A stretch of DNA of 64,000 bases from Stramonita haemastoma (GCA_030674155.1 CM060329.1:27318184-27382183); one strand, 5' to 3'; counted from the stretch's first letter, positions 46,381 to 57,560 are shown. Notes: generated from the letters alone by a model not told the origin. Program-made: numbers and translations.

Positions 46381-46768
46381 GCGTGGTCTGTCAACCATTG
46401 TATTTATTTTTTATGCAGTCTAGTCTGTACTGGATCTGATAGCACTGTGTGATAAAGTTTTCTGATGATACTGCTCTTGAAGATTTGTTTTATTCACAGT
46501 CTCTATAACCTACAATTGGAGGATGAGGGTTGAAATGTAGAGAATAGAAATGTGTAAAAAAAAAATGTAGCTAGATAATGAACAGTATGAAAGTCATGAT
46601 ACATTAGTATAGTATTTTACTCTTGATATGTGATGGGTTTCTTTTTTGATACTTTTTAAAAAAATTATTAATCTTTTTAAATGGCTATTTATTTCCTACT
46701 CACGTTTGTCTTTTTAAAAATAAATTAAAAAAAAAAAGATAATGTATTCCTATTTGTATGTTTGCCAG

Positions 46769-47067
46769 GATCTTCGCCAGAATTTGTTGATCACTGGGAC
46801 TTCTTCATCACGCAAGGACTTGTATCTTCACCACTGCAGAGAGTTTGTCTTCACCAGGATAACTTCAGCACAAGACTTCTTCATCACCACAAGGAGTTTG
46901 TCTTCACCAGGTAACTTCAGCACAAGACTTCTTCATCACCACAAGGAGTTTGTCTTCACCAGGGTAACTTCAGCACAAGACTTCTCACTGCTGCAAGGAG
47001 TTCATCATCCCAACGAAGCCTTCATCACCAGCACTTGAAAAACCAACCTGTATTGCTTCTCTTCATG
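46769..47067 (+). other. Module Q3, partly expanded
   Basis: 299 bp. A 53-bp unit containing AACTTCAGCACAAGACTTCT and AAGGAGTTTGTCTTCACCAG occurs two to three times. Donor CTTCATG|GTATGG. Confidence 0.55.
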
Positions 47068-47501
47068 GTATGGTTCTGACACCTTTCTGTTCATTCTTTG
47101 TACACAGGACTTTAATTGTAATGGATCTGATACCACCTGTTAAATACCCTGATGACACTGCTCTTGAAGATTTTTTTTAACTGACACTCTAAATACTCTA
47201 AACAAGGTGACGGGATTTTTATGAATAGAAATGTACATAATGACATTGTAAAAATTTGTAGCAAGAAAGAATACAGCATGAAGTCAGTATGAATGAATGT
47301 TATACTGTGCAATGTTCAGTGTTTTGTTTCATCTTGGTCGTTTTATTTGTTTGTTTTTAACTGCCTTATAATGTGCTCCAATTTTCTTTTTTGAGATTAC
47401 AATGTATTCTCGTTTGTTTTGTTTTTGTTGTAACTTTAATTTTTTTTAATTTTTATACAAATTCCCTTCATTACAAAAAAACTTTCATCATCATCATCCA
47501 G

Positions 47502-47715
47502 ATTTCATCATTACCTGGACTTTAGTCTTCATCTCCATCTGGACTTAACACCAGAATTTGTCTTTATGTATGGTCACCAGCACTTCAGCACCACCAGAAC
47601 TGCAGTCATCATTATCACTCAAACTTCATCACCACCAGGACAACTTCATCTCCAGAACTGCTGTCTTCATCATCTCGAGGACTTTAAAAGTTAATTTTAA
47701 TTTGCTGCCTACAAG
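47502..47715 (+). other. Module R3
   Basis: 214 bp. Same head and tail as R1 and R2; donor CTACAAG|GTATGG. Confidence 0.45.
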
Positions 47716-47870
47716 GTATGGTTCTGCCATGTATTGTCTTTATTATTTTTATTATCATTTATTATTATTTTTTTTTTATAGTATTGACAGTTCTGGATGT
47801 GATAGGACTCTGTTGATAAAGTTCTCTGTTGGAGCTGTGTGACATTGGCACTGTGTATTGTAAGGAAAGT

Positions 47871-47872
<2 letters not shown>

Positions 47873-47909
<37 letters not shown>
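47873..47909. repeat. Long T homopolymer in R-to-S intron
   Basis: Over 30 consecutive T, at the position where other cycles have shorter T-runs before ACTGATGTAAATGG. Confidence 0.9.
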
Positions 47910-47912
<3 letters not shown>

Positions 47913-48090
47913 GATGTAAATGGTAAAAATGTGTAGCAAGATAGAGGGCAGCATGAAATCATGATGCATTATTGTTACCCTGTAGTGTAATATGTCATGA
48001 TTTGTTTCTTCTTTTTTGATGTAGTTTTGTATTCTATTTTAAAAAAATAGATTCAAGATAGTCATGTTTTTGTATGTGTATGGCTGCCAG

Positions 48091-48249
48091 GATCTTTGTC
48101 AGAATTTTTAATCACAAAAATTTCTGAATTGCAGGGACCTTGTCTCAGGAAGGACTTTTTCATTGCTGCCAGAATGCCTGCATCGCTTCAAGGCCTCATC
48201 ATGACTACAAGGACTATTATTGCCAAGACTTCAAAAGTCAGCTTTCAAG
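48091..48249 (+). other. Module S3
   Basis: 159 bp. Acceptor GTATGGCTGCCAG; donor TTTCAAG|GTATGG; third frame open. Confidence 0.5.
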
Positions 48250-48645
48250 GTATGGTTCTTGCCTTCCCTCTTCAATCTTTATAGATAGTTTAAAAAATTT
48301 CTATTGGGCCTGACACCACACTGTTTATAATTCCCTTTGAACCAGGTCTGTGAGATTTGTGAAAGTCATAATCTGTATACTCTAAACAAGTTGGAAGAGA
48401 TTTCTATAAACGGAAATGTAATGAATAAAACGTAATATGTGTAGCAAGAAAGCAGGCTATATAAAGTCAGAAGGCATTGATGTTAGACTCTACTATGTTT
48501 TGTGCTGATTTAGTTTCTTCTTTTTTTTTTATTAAAAAAAAAAAAAAGTTTTTATATGTCTTGCTTATCACTTAAACAGATTTCACTATTTTAAGATCAC
48601 CATGTCTTCCCATTCGTATCATTGCTATGACTTTATGTTCACCAG

Positions 48646-48715
48646 AGTTTCATGATGGCCAGGACTTCATCAAGACCAGGACTTCAGGAGTCAGCTTTTA
48701 CTTGTTCCCTGCAAG
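48646..48715 (+). other. Module T3, GC donor
   Basis: 70 bp. Tail CTTGTTCCCTGCAAG followed by GCATGG. Confidence 0.45.
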
Positions 48716-49104
48716 GCATGGTCTGTCAACCATTGTATTTATTTTTTATGCAGTCTAGTCTGTACTGGATCTGATAGCACTGTGTGATAAAGTTTTCTGA
48801 TGATACTGCTCTTGAAGATTTTGTTTTATTCACAGTCTCTATAACCTACAATTGGAGGATGAGGGTTGAAATGTAGAGAATAGAAATGTGTAAAAAAAAA
48901 AATATGTAGCTAGATAAGGAGCAGAATGAAAGTCATGATACCTTAGTATAGTATTTTACTCTTGATATGTGATGGCTTCTTTTTTGATACTTTTTTTTAT
49001 ATTATTAATCTTTTTAAATGGCTATTCATTTCCTACTCACGTTTGTCTTTTTTAAAATTAATATAAAAAAAATGATAATGTATTCCTATTTGTATGTTTG
49101 CCAG

Positions 49105-49726
49105 GATCTTCGCCAGAATTTGATTGATCACAGGGACTTTTTCATCACGGCAAGGACTTGTATCTTCACCACTGCAGAGAGTTTGTCTTCACCAGGATAA
49201 CTTCAGCACAAGACTTCTTCATCACCACAAGGAGTTTGTCTTCACCAGGGTAACTTCAGCACAAGACTTCTTCATCACCACAAGGAGTTTGTCTTCACCA
49301 GGGTAACTTCAGCACAAGACTTCTTCATCACCACAAGGAGTTTGTCTTCACCAGGATAACTTCAGCACAAGACTTCTTCATCATCACAAGGAGTTTGTCT
49401 TCACCAGGATAACTTCAGCACAAGACTTCTTCATCATCACAAGGAGTTTGTCTTCACCAAGATAACTTCAGCACAAGACTTCTTCATCATCACAAGGAGT
49501 TTTGTCTTCACCAAGATAACTTCAGCACAAGACTTCTTCATCATCACAAGGAGTTTGTCTTCACCAGGATAACTTCAGCACAAGACTTCTTCATCATCAC
49601 AAGGAGTTTGTCTTCACCAGGATAACTTCAGCACAAGACTTCTTTACTGCTGCAAGGACTTCCTCATCCCAACGATGCCTTCATCACCAGGACTTGAAAA
49701 ACCAACCTGTATTGCTTCTCGTCATG
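49105..49726 (+). other. Module Q4, strongly expanded
   Basis: 622 bp. The 53-bp unit seen two to three times in Q3 repeats about eight to nine times here (about 49,190-49,640), with CACCACAAGG and then CATCACAAGG variants in blocks. Donor TCGTCATG|GTATGG. Confidence 0.6.
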
Positions 49727-50138
49727 GTATGGTTCTGACACCTTTCTGTTCATTCTTTGTACACAGAACTTTAATCGTAATGGATCTGATACCACCTGTT
49801 AAATACCCTGATGACACTGCTCTTGAAGATTTTTTTAAACTGACACTCTAAATACTCTAAACAAAGTGATCAGATTTCTATGAATAGAAATGTACATAAT
49901 GACATTGTAAAAAATTTGTAGCAAGAAAGAAGACAGCATGAAGTCAGTATGAATGAATTTTATACTGTGCAATGTTCAGTGTTTTGTTTCATCTTGTTGT
50001 TTATTTGTTTCTTTTTTAACTGCCTTATAATCTGCTCCAATTTTCTTTTTTGAGATTATAATTTTTTTTAATCTTTTTTTTTTTTTTTTTAAAGATTCCT
50101 TTCATTGAAAAAAAACTTTCATCATCATCATCATCCAG

Positions 50139-50355
50139 ATTTCATCATTGCCTGGACTTTAGTCTTCATCTCCATCTGGACTTAACACCAGAATTTGTTT
50201 TTATGTATGGTCACCAGCACTTCAGCACCACCAGAACTGCAGTCATCATCATCATCACTCAAACTTCATTGCCACCAGGACAACTTCATCTCCAGAACTG
50301 CTGTCTTCATCATCTCCAGGACTTTAAAAGTTAATTTTAATTTGCTGCCAACAAG
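50139..50355 (+). other. Module R4
   Basis: 217 bp. Acceptor CATCATCATCCAG; donor CAACAAG|GTATGG. Confidence 0.45.
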
Positions 50356-50679
50356 GTATGGTTCTGCCATGTATTGTCTTTATTATTTTAATTAAAAAAA
50401 AAAAAAGTATTGACAGTTCTGGATGCGATAACACTCTGTTGATAAAGTTCTCTGTTGGAGGTGTGTGACATTGACACTGTGTATTGTAAGGACGTTGAAG
50501 AGTTTTCTCTACTGATGTAAATGGTAAACATGTATAGCAAGATAGAGGGCAGCATAAAATCACGATGCATTATTGTTACTGTGTATTGTATAATGATTTT
50601 CTTCCTCCTGGATGTAATTAAAAAAAACATTTTTTCAGGATTCGAGATAGTCATGTTTTTGTATTTGTATGTTTGCCAG

Positions 50680-50844
50680 GATCTTTGTCAGAATTTTTTT
50701 ATCACAAGAATTTCTGAATTGCAGGGGACTTGTTCGTCTCAGGAAGGACTTTTTCATTGCTGCCAGAGTGCCTGCATCGTTCAAGGTTTTATCATGGCTA
50801 CAAGAACTTCTTCATCACCAGGACTTCCAAAGTCAGCTTTCAAG
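50680..50844 (+). other. Module S4
   Basis: 165 bp. Acceptor GTATGTTTGCCAG; a final CTTCTTCATCACCAGGACTT unit not present in S1-S3; donor TTTCAAG|GTATGG. Confidence 0.5.
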
Positions 50845-51247
50845 GTATGGTTCTGTCGCCTTCTCTCTTCAATCTGTATAGATAATTGAAAAAATTCTAC
50901 TGGACCTGACACACTGTTAATGATGCCCTTTGAACCAGGTCTTGGAGGTTTGTGAAAGTCATAATCTGTATACTCTAAACAAGTTGAAGAGATTTCTATA
51001 AACAGAAATGTAAAGAATAAAGTTGTTAATTAACATGTGTAGCAAGAAAGCAGGCTACATAAAGTCAGACTGCATTAAAGTTAGACTCTACTATGTTTTG
51101 TGATGATTTAGTTTCTTTTTCTTTTTTGTTTTTTTTAAAAATATAATTTGTTTTTATATGTCTTGCTTATCACTTAAACAGATTTCACTATTTTAAGATC
51201 ACCATGTCTTCCCATTTGTATCACTGCTATGACTTTATGTTTACCAG

Positions 51248-51445
51248 AGTTTCATGATGGCAAGGACTTCTTCATCACTGCAAGGACTTCTTCATCACTG
51301 CAAGGACTTCTTCATCACTGCAAGGACTTCTTCATCACTGCAAGGACTTCTTCATCACTTCTTCATCACTGCAAGGACTTCTTCATCCCAGGTACACCTT
51401 CATTACCAGGACTTCAAAAGTCAACTTTTACTGGTTAACTTCAAG
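51248..51445 (+). other. Module T4, GT donor and 20-bp expansion
   Basis: 198 bp, against 69-70 bp for T1-T3. Five to six ACTGCAAGGACTTCTTCATC units; tail TTTTACTGGTTAACTTCAAG|GTATGG. It has a canonical GT where the earlier T modules have GC. The next module is D, as with 37,428 in cluster 2. Confidence 0.55.
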
Positions 51446-51504
51446 GTATGGTTCTGTCGCCTATCAACTTTAATTTTATACAAATAGTTTTGAATGTACT
51501 GGAT

Positions 51505-51960
51505 TTTTTTTTTTTTGGCTAGAGCTCCAAGGTTCACCAATGGTGAGATTTTGCACATGCGACCGTTTTTGCCTAACTTTAAGGTAGCTGCATTCCAGCT
51601 TCAGGGATGGTGTCTAAACTTGACACCTACATGCACATATTTTAAAGATTATATCATCCATTCCTACCAGCACGCAATATTGTGCTCTTCTGAAAGGCGG
51701 GAAGGGTTTTTAACATGTGCACAAGATGTTCTGTATGTGTTTGCACATGGGATCTTGATTTATAGTCTCATTTGAAGGACTTTAGGGGTGTATGTGGAGT
51801 CAGTGCCAGTGTTCCCTCCAAAGTACAAAAAAATCTCCTCCCTCCCATCACAGTTCCTTCCAGGGCAAAATGGTGTAAATTAATGGGTGTGTGTCTGCAT
51901 GGTGGCTTGATCCCAGGCAGTCGTGTCATGAGTGCATTGCTCTGACTGTCACACTGCCAT
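51505..51960 (-). mobile_element. tRNA-derived SINE in the intron after T4
   Basis: GGCTAGAGCTCCAAGGTTCA, then CAGGGATGGTGTCTAAACTT, then CAAGATGTTCTGTATG, then a degenerate tRNA-like end near 51,915-51,955. A T-run at the left end marks the 3' tail. Confidence 0.75.
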
Positions 51961-52311
51961 ACAGGACCTGATACCTACCTCACTGTTTGTTAGGTGTCTG
52001 GATAACACTACTCTTGAAGGTGTGTGATACTTGTGATTCGTGAAATTGATGGTCTGTATAGTGTGAACAGGTTTTTTTATAAAAGGAAATGTACTGAATG
52101 AAATTGTAAACATATGTTGCAAGAAAGCAGAATGTATGATGCCATGATAAATTAATGTATACGTTGATGTAAAAGTGTGCAGTGTTCTGTGATGACCTGT
52201 TCCTCTTTTCTCGAAGTTTTTCTATTATTTCATTTTGAATGTCTTGCTCATAACCCCCTCCGCTGACACTGTTTTGGGATAATAACCTATTTCTGATAGT
52301 TTTTTCTCCAG

Positions 52312-52475
52312 GTCTTCATCATCTCAGGGGCTTCTTGGTTCTTCATCACCTGGACTTTTCCTCGTCCAGGACTCCTGGATTTCATCAGCAGCAGCACTTC
52401 CAAGGGACTTCTTTGTCACTGCAAGGACTTCTTCATCTTCAGGACTTCAGAAGTCACTTACTGGTTCCCCACAAG
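52312..52475 (+). other. Cluster 3 module D
   Basis: 164 bp. Acceptor GTTTTTTCTCCAG; head GTCTTCATCATCTCAGGGGC, then CTTCTTGGTTCTTCATCACC as in the other D modules. Tail GAAGTCACTTACTGGTTCCC; donor CACAAG|GTACAG. Confidence 0.5.
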
Positions 52476-52530
52476 GTACAGTTCTATCACCTACCCTCTT
52501 GAACTCTCCTACAAATGTTATTGTAGAGGA

Positions 52531-52822
52531 TTTTTTTGTACTTTGGCTAGAGCTCCAAGGTTCACTAGGGTGTATTTTTGTGTTGGCAACCGTTTGCCCA
52601 CCACGAAGGTACTGGCATTCAGGCCTTGAGGATAAAGTCTGAACGCAACACCAGTGTGCATGCATTAAAAAAAATTGGTTTGATATTTCCTAGCGGCATA
52701 CAAAGGGCAGCTCTTCAAAAGGCACGAGGCTTTGATATGTGTATCAGATGTTCTGCATGCATTCATACTCGGACTTCAGCTAGAATTGCATCCAAAGGAC
52801 TTGTGGGGCAGTGGAGTCAGTA
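52531..52822 (-). mobile_element. Truncated SINE in D-to-C intron, cluster 3
   Basis: GGCTAGAGCTCCAAGGTTCA, then TCAGATGTTCTGCATGC, then AAAGGACTTGTGGGG; the tRNA-like head is missing. Cluster 2 carries the same family at the equivalent intron position (38,338). Confidence 0.7.
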
Positions 52823-52824
52823 AT

Positions 52825-53290
52825 TATATAATAATACATGGAATTTACATAGCGCTGTATCTTGCAAAAAGCAAATTAAAGCACTTGCATTTGACCTATA
52901 TAACATAAAAGCAACCAATATCAATTAATAGTTTTAACAAATTTGAATGTACACACACATGCGCACACACACACACGCACACCACACACACGCAACACGC
53001 ATGTGCACTGCACACACACGAACACACACACACACACATATAAAGGTTATACACATTGGCAGGGTGATGGGGATTTCAGATGTTAAAAAGGCAGGGACAG
53101 ATAGGAGATGAAAACAGGAGGGGGAAATCTTAGGTTTGAAATAAGTGTGTCTTGAGGTTGGATTGAAAAGTACTGACGTTAATAACTCACAAGGGAAAAT
53201 AAATTGTCAAATGGGCGTCTTGTCTTAGTGGTGGACTGAACCCCCCTGTCAGATTGTTCTTTCAATGGTTCAAAGCTTAATCTCTAGACT
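52825..53290. repeat. Dispersed repeat with internal CA microsatellite, copy 1
   Basis: ATAGCGCTGTATCTTGCAAA at the left. A (CA)n run lies at 52,953-53,040. GGCAGGGTGATGGGGATTTC and TGTCTTGAGGTTGGATT lie at the right. The order matches 55,590-56,520. Confidence 0.75.
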
Positions 53291-54497
53291 ATCTCCCCTC
53301 CATCCCCCTCCCATACTGGATCTAATGACAACACTCTTGATTTATGAAGTGCTCTTTGGTGCTTATGCTGAAGATTTGGGAAAATGACACTATGTTTGAA
53401 ATTTTTTTTAATCCAGTGATGAACTGAGACCTAGTTGTATAAAATTGTCAGAAGTGAGGAAGAACTGTCAGGTGATTTCTGTAAGGATCCAGACCCTGTT
53501 CCTGATGTTTTCATTGATGGAGTAAAGAAGAGTGTGTACAGGGATACAAATGATGATAACAGAAGTAAGGGGCAGTTTATGTAGTGCCAACTCAAAAGCT
53601 CTAAGTGCTTTACATTTTCCCGTATAGTTTTTCCCTGTAGATACTTAGCTGTTATTGTAATTAAATCTAACTGCAAAAACAGATCTTAAAAATAAGCACT
53701 GTCGGCCCAAATGTCCTTTATCCTTTGAAATGAAAAAAAACCTTTGAAATCTGCTTCCCCCCCCCCCACCACCACACACACACAAACACAACAACCCCGG
53801 AAGTTACTGAGAATTTATACTGCTGTTTTTTTTAGAGTGGGTGATTACTTTGTGATTTGTTGTCAGGGATGTCTGAATATTTAAAAAATGTATTGAATAT
53901 AATTATTTAACAAATGTAATCAGTTATAGGTAGCATGCCTAAGAATTGAACAATGTATGAATATTGTATGAAAGGAAGATGGAAAGAAAATGAGAATGGT
54001 AACACCCATGTATGCAAAGTGTTACAAACATCTGTCTCAGTACTCTTCAAAAAAGGGTAGTGTCATCCTTACCTCAGTTCTGCTGTTGAAATAAAAATGA
54101 GTTTTGTTGACAGTGAACCAAAGGAAGGCAGGGGAAGGGAAAGAGACAGTAGGGAGTAATAATGGTAGAGAGTTGCATGGAATCATGATGAGAGGACCAT
54201 TTTTGCAGAGGTGGTGAAGTTTGTATCAGTGTCATGTTTTATACTGTAATGAAATGTATCAAAGTTTGACAACATGAGCTACCCTGCGCTGTTGTTGTAA
54301 TCATATATTTTGTTATATTATGTAAACATTTCTTTTTTAAAAAAGGTATTTTCTGCTTAGAAGTAACAATACAGTAATGCTACATCAATCCATTTTCTGT
54401 GGCAGTTTTTAATATTTAAAAGAATCATTGTTTTATGTTTAACACACATGCTTTTTGTTTGCTGAGATAACATAATTATGATTTTTATCATCCCCAG
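53291..54497. other. Unassigned, probably D-to-C intron of cluster 3
   Basis: No supported frame and no SINE box. A C-run lies at 53,758-53,768. The last ~150 bp (TTTTCTGCTTAGAAGTAA, then CCATTTTCTGTGGCAG) match the sequence before the C module of cluster 2 (about 38,890-39,050). Confidence 0.45.
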
Positions 54498-54750
54498 GAC
54501 TGACCACCAGGACCTCACAACTGCACCATCACCAACATGTCATCTTTGCCAAGTCTTCAACACCTGCATCATCGCCAAAACTTCATCAATGCCAGAACTT
54601 TATCATCACCGAGACTTTATCATTACTGAGAGTCCTTCAACACAAGACTTCATCATCACTGGGATTTATTTCAATGCAAAAACTTCATTGATATTTAGAG
54701 TTCATCAAAGCGAAGACTTCATCATTTTTTAGGCTTATCATCACCAAAAT
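54498..54750 (+). other. Cluster 3 terminal module C
   Basis: Acceptor ATTTTTATCATCCCCAG; head GACTGACCACCAGGACC; CAAGTCTTCAACACCTGC as at 39,052. Near the end is CATCACCAAAATATCTAC, matching cluster 1 at about 12,768. No donor was found; possible 3'-terminal exon. One 84-codon frame covers it but starts in the intron, so coding is not supported. Confidence 0.5.
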
Positions 54751-55240
54751 ATCTACATATACAGTGTCTCTTTGTGTGTACATGAGAGAGAGAAAGAACT
54801 CTGAACTCTGAAATGATTTAATGCACATCGGCCTTTGGCCACAATACATGTCGAGGTATAAGGGTGGAAAAAAAGGAAAACTTAATTAATCATGACTTCT
54901 CACAAGCTTTGCTTAGACCTTGGCAACACAATAGTATACACCCATGCATGCACGCATATAATGATGTGCTGACTGAGACCAAAAATGTGTACAAACACAG
55001 ATCAGATACTTTCATTTATGCTGCCTCATACAAGACCACCTGAATCCAACATCATCTGGAAACAAAATTGATAATGATGCAATACTTAATATTGTTGCTA
55101 TATAAAAAGATCATCAAGTATAACATACATGAGTTAGTTGAAATTTTCAGTATTCACAAACTGGTGTTTTCAAAAAAATAGTATCCATACCAGAGAGAGA
55201 GAGAGAAGTTTAGAGAAAGCTGCATTAGAAATGAGTAATT
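54751..55240. other. No gene recognised
   Basis: AT-rich stretch with GAGA-type runs (54,784, 55,195). No SINE box or supported frame. Confidence 0.4.
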
Positions 55241-55590
55241 TACTTTGTGTTCCATGGGTAGAGTTCCAGTGTTGTCTGCCAGTGGTGAGGTTTTGCTTAT
55301 TCAACTGCTTTTAGCCATCATTAAAGTAGTGGCATTCCGACTTAAGGATGGTGTCTAACCATGGCACCTGTTTGCATGTTTTTAAAAAATGTCCTACCAA
55401 CACACAATGGCCTGGCTCTTACAAAATGGAATGGGTTTTCAACATGTGCACAAGATGTTCAGTGTGCATTCACATTGGGGAGGGGAGGGGGGCTCGGTTT
55501 ATAGGCACATTTGACTGACTTTTGGAGGAGTTGAGTGAGTGCTGAAGAGTTTACTGGAAGGGAGAACCCCTGAATATGGGTGCTTTCATA
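55241..55590 (-). mobile_element. SINE copy, truncated at the head
   Basis: GGGTAGAGTTCCAGTGTTGT, then GGATGGTGTCTAACCATGG, then CACAAGATGTTCAGTGTGC, then GGTTTATAGGCACATTTGAC. Diverged member of the GAGCTCCAAGG family. It ends where the next dispersed repeat begins. Confidence 0.65.
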
Positions 55591-55710
55591 ATAATAATGA
55601 AAATGGAGTTTATTTAGCGCTATATCTTGCAAAAACAAAGAGTGCTTGCATTCAACCACTTCTTACACATGCAATCTATACCAATTTAGATTTGTAACAA
55701 AGTCAAATGT

Positions 55711-55770
<60 letters not shown>

Positions 55771-55833
55771 CCACACGACAACACACACACGTACAACACA
55801 CAGACACAACCACACTCACACACACGTACCACC

Positions 55834-55898
<65 letters not shown>

Positions 55899-55991
55899 CG
55901 CAACACTACAACTACTCTCACTCACACACACACACACACACTCACACACTACTAATATACGTAGAGTACAGACACAACTCGCACCACACAC

Positions 55992-56046
<55 letters not shown>

Positions 56047-56236
56047 CTACATAACACAACACACACACAACACAACAGAACACACACTTAATCAACTCAC
56101 TCACTCACTCACTCACTCACTCACTCACTCACTCACTCACTCACTCACTCACTCACTCACTCACTCACTCACTCACTCACTCACTCACTTTATTTTGTCT
56201 AATATCGTGTAATGTGAAAAGACAAAGGAAACACAC

Positions 56237-56276
<40 letters not shown>

Positions 56277-56520
56277 TTTACACCTTAGCAGGGTGGTGGA
56301 TATTTCGACTGTTGAGAGCAGGGGCAGCTATAAAATGAAACAGGAGGGGAAAGTCTTAGCTTTGAAATAAACATGTCTTGAGGTTGGATTTAAATGTGTC
56401 ATAGGTAGGCTTTTTACGAAGGGGGAGAGGGAAATGATTCTTTTGTGGTGGCTTGAACATGTCAGATGAAAAGTGTAAGGTTCTAACCAATAGATTTTTC
56501 CACCCCTGATTATCAGTTAG
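55591..56520. repeat. Dispersed repeat with large internal microsatellites, copy 2
   Basis: Left arm TTTAGCGCTATATCTTGCAA; right arm CAGGGTGGTGGATATTTCG and CATGTCTTGAGGTTGGATT, as in 52,825-53,290. Between the arms are (CA)n runs at about 55,710-55,768, 55,835-55,897, 55,993-56,041 and 56,233-56,272, and an (ACTC)n run. The His/Thr-rich 188-codon frame at 55,646-56,212 is a microsatellite artefact. Confidence 0.8.
56095..56189. repeat. (ACTC)n microsatellite, about 23 units
   Basis: Uninterrupted ACTC tetranucleotide run inside the dispersed repeat. Confidence 0.95.
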
Positions 56521-56763
56521 AGGGTGTTATGGATGTGTGTGTGTGTGTGTGTGTGTTGTAATTGCTGGAGGGAGGGAGAGCACAACGTTATGATTTTATT
56601 GGACAGGGATTTGAGGTATAGGGGTATGTGAGGAGGGGATAGAATGCATATTCACATAAGGAATTTTTAGGAAAAATTATGGTAAAGTTGGGGGGGAAAA
56701 TAATTTGTTTTTATACCTAAATTTTTTTTCTTGTTAAAATAGATTTTTTTCTATGAAACTTTT

Positions 56764-56790
56764 TTTGGGGGGGGGGGGGGGGGGGGGGGA
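56764..56790. repeat. Poly-G tract
   Basis: More than 20 consecutive G immediately left of a SINE. Could be hard to sequence and may form G-quadruplex structure. Confidence 0.85.
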
Positions 56791-56794
56791 GTCA

Positions 56795-57170
56795 TCCTTC
56801 AACTTGAGCTCCAGGGTTCATGTACAGAGAGATTTGCATATGCAACCATTTCCCTTCCTGACCCTCCAAATGATTAAGGTAGCTGCATTCTGCCTTTGGA
56901 GGCACAGTTGACAATAAATTTAACCTACCCGTTTTGCTAGGACACTCAAGAGATACCTCCTCCCTTTTCTTTCCCATTTTCAGCTGTCATGGGTTCTTTT
57001 GACATGCACAAGTCCATAGGGACACTGGTTTAGTCTTCTTCTCTAAAAGACGTAGAGATTTCTTTCGATTTTCCTGTTGAACTGTGAAGTAAAGGCAAGG
57101 TTGGCTGTCGAACCCAGAACCCCACAATTCACTTGTTAAACAGGTGAATGTCTAAACCGTCCTGTCACCT
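56795..57170 (-). mobile_element. tRNA-derived SINE, 'GCTGGGAAT' head type
   Basis: GAGCTCCAGGGTTCATG, then GTAGCTGCATTCTGCC, then GTCGAACCCAGAACCC (box B reversed) and GTGAATGTCTAAACCG (box A reversed). Parallel to 39,425-39,815 in both sequence and neighbourhood. Confidence 0.65.
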
Positions 57171-57184
57171 TCCTTCTTATCAAA

Positions 57185-57560
57185 AATGATTAAGCCCTGA
57201 AGTTTTTTTTTGCTGTTGGGGTGCAAACTTTTGAGTAAAAAAAATTAAAGTCATAGAAAAACCATCTTTCGGTGGGAAAAGGAAAATTTGTGGTTTAAAA
57301 AAACTCCATAGTGTCCACATACCATTGTGTCCTGATGCGTACATTCATGCATGCATACTGACTGACAGGCCCAGTCCCCAAGTTCTACTAATCCTAACCC
57401 TAACCTGATAATAACTTTACACTTACCCTGACCCTTACCCTGCATGTCAACACACTGGCAGATGGATGCAATGGTACATGGACACAATGGTAATTTAACT
57501 GTCCGGAAACCAGTAAAGAGATTTCAGGGAGGGGTGAAATTGAGAAACGTGAACATATAG
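57185..57560. repeat. Unexpanded locus carrying a single 55-bp-type monomer
   Basis: GTGCAAACTTTTGAGTAAAA, then ATTAAAGTCATAGAAAAACC, then ATCTTTCGGTGGG is one diverged monomer of the 39,845 array. The body TGCATACTGACTGACAGG through GGGAGGGGTGAAATTGAG follows, as at 41,011. The same SINE lies to the left. This is the pre-amplification arrangement. Confidence 0.8.

Larger units (their letters stand above)
42402..51445 (+). repeat. Exon-module cluster 3: Q-R-S-T higher-order array, four cycles
   Basis: Four module types repeat in fixed order. Q starts lie at 42,402, 44,567, 46,769 and 49,105, so the cycle is 2.17-2.34 kb. The same intron landmarks as cluster 2 occur (GATAAAGT, TGCTCTTGAAG, GTAGCAAGAAAG). 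Each type keeps its own head, tail and donor: Q CTTCATG|GTATGG, R CTACAAG|GTATGG, S TTTCAAG|GTATGG, T CTGCAAG|GC. Exon sizes are stable except in Q, which grows from 171-177 to 299 to 622 bp along the array. Frames are open only in parts. Coding is not supported, and transcription cannot be judged from sequence. Confidence 0.75.

Noticed and set aside
55646..56212. 188-codon His/Thr-rich frame
   Set aside because: It translates CA and ACTC microsatellites within a dispersed repeat.
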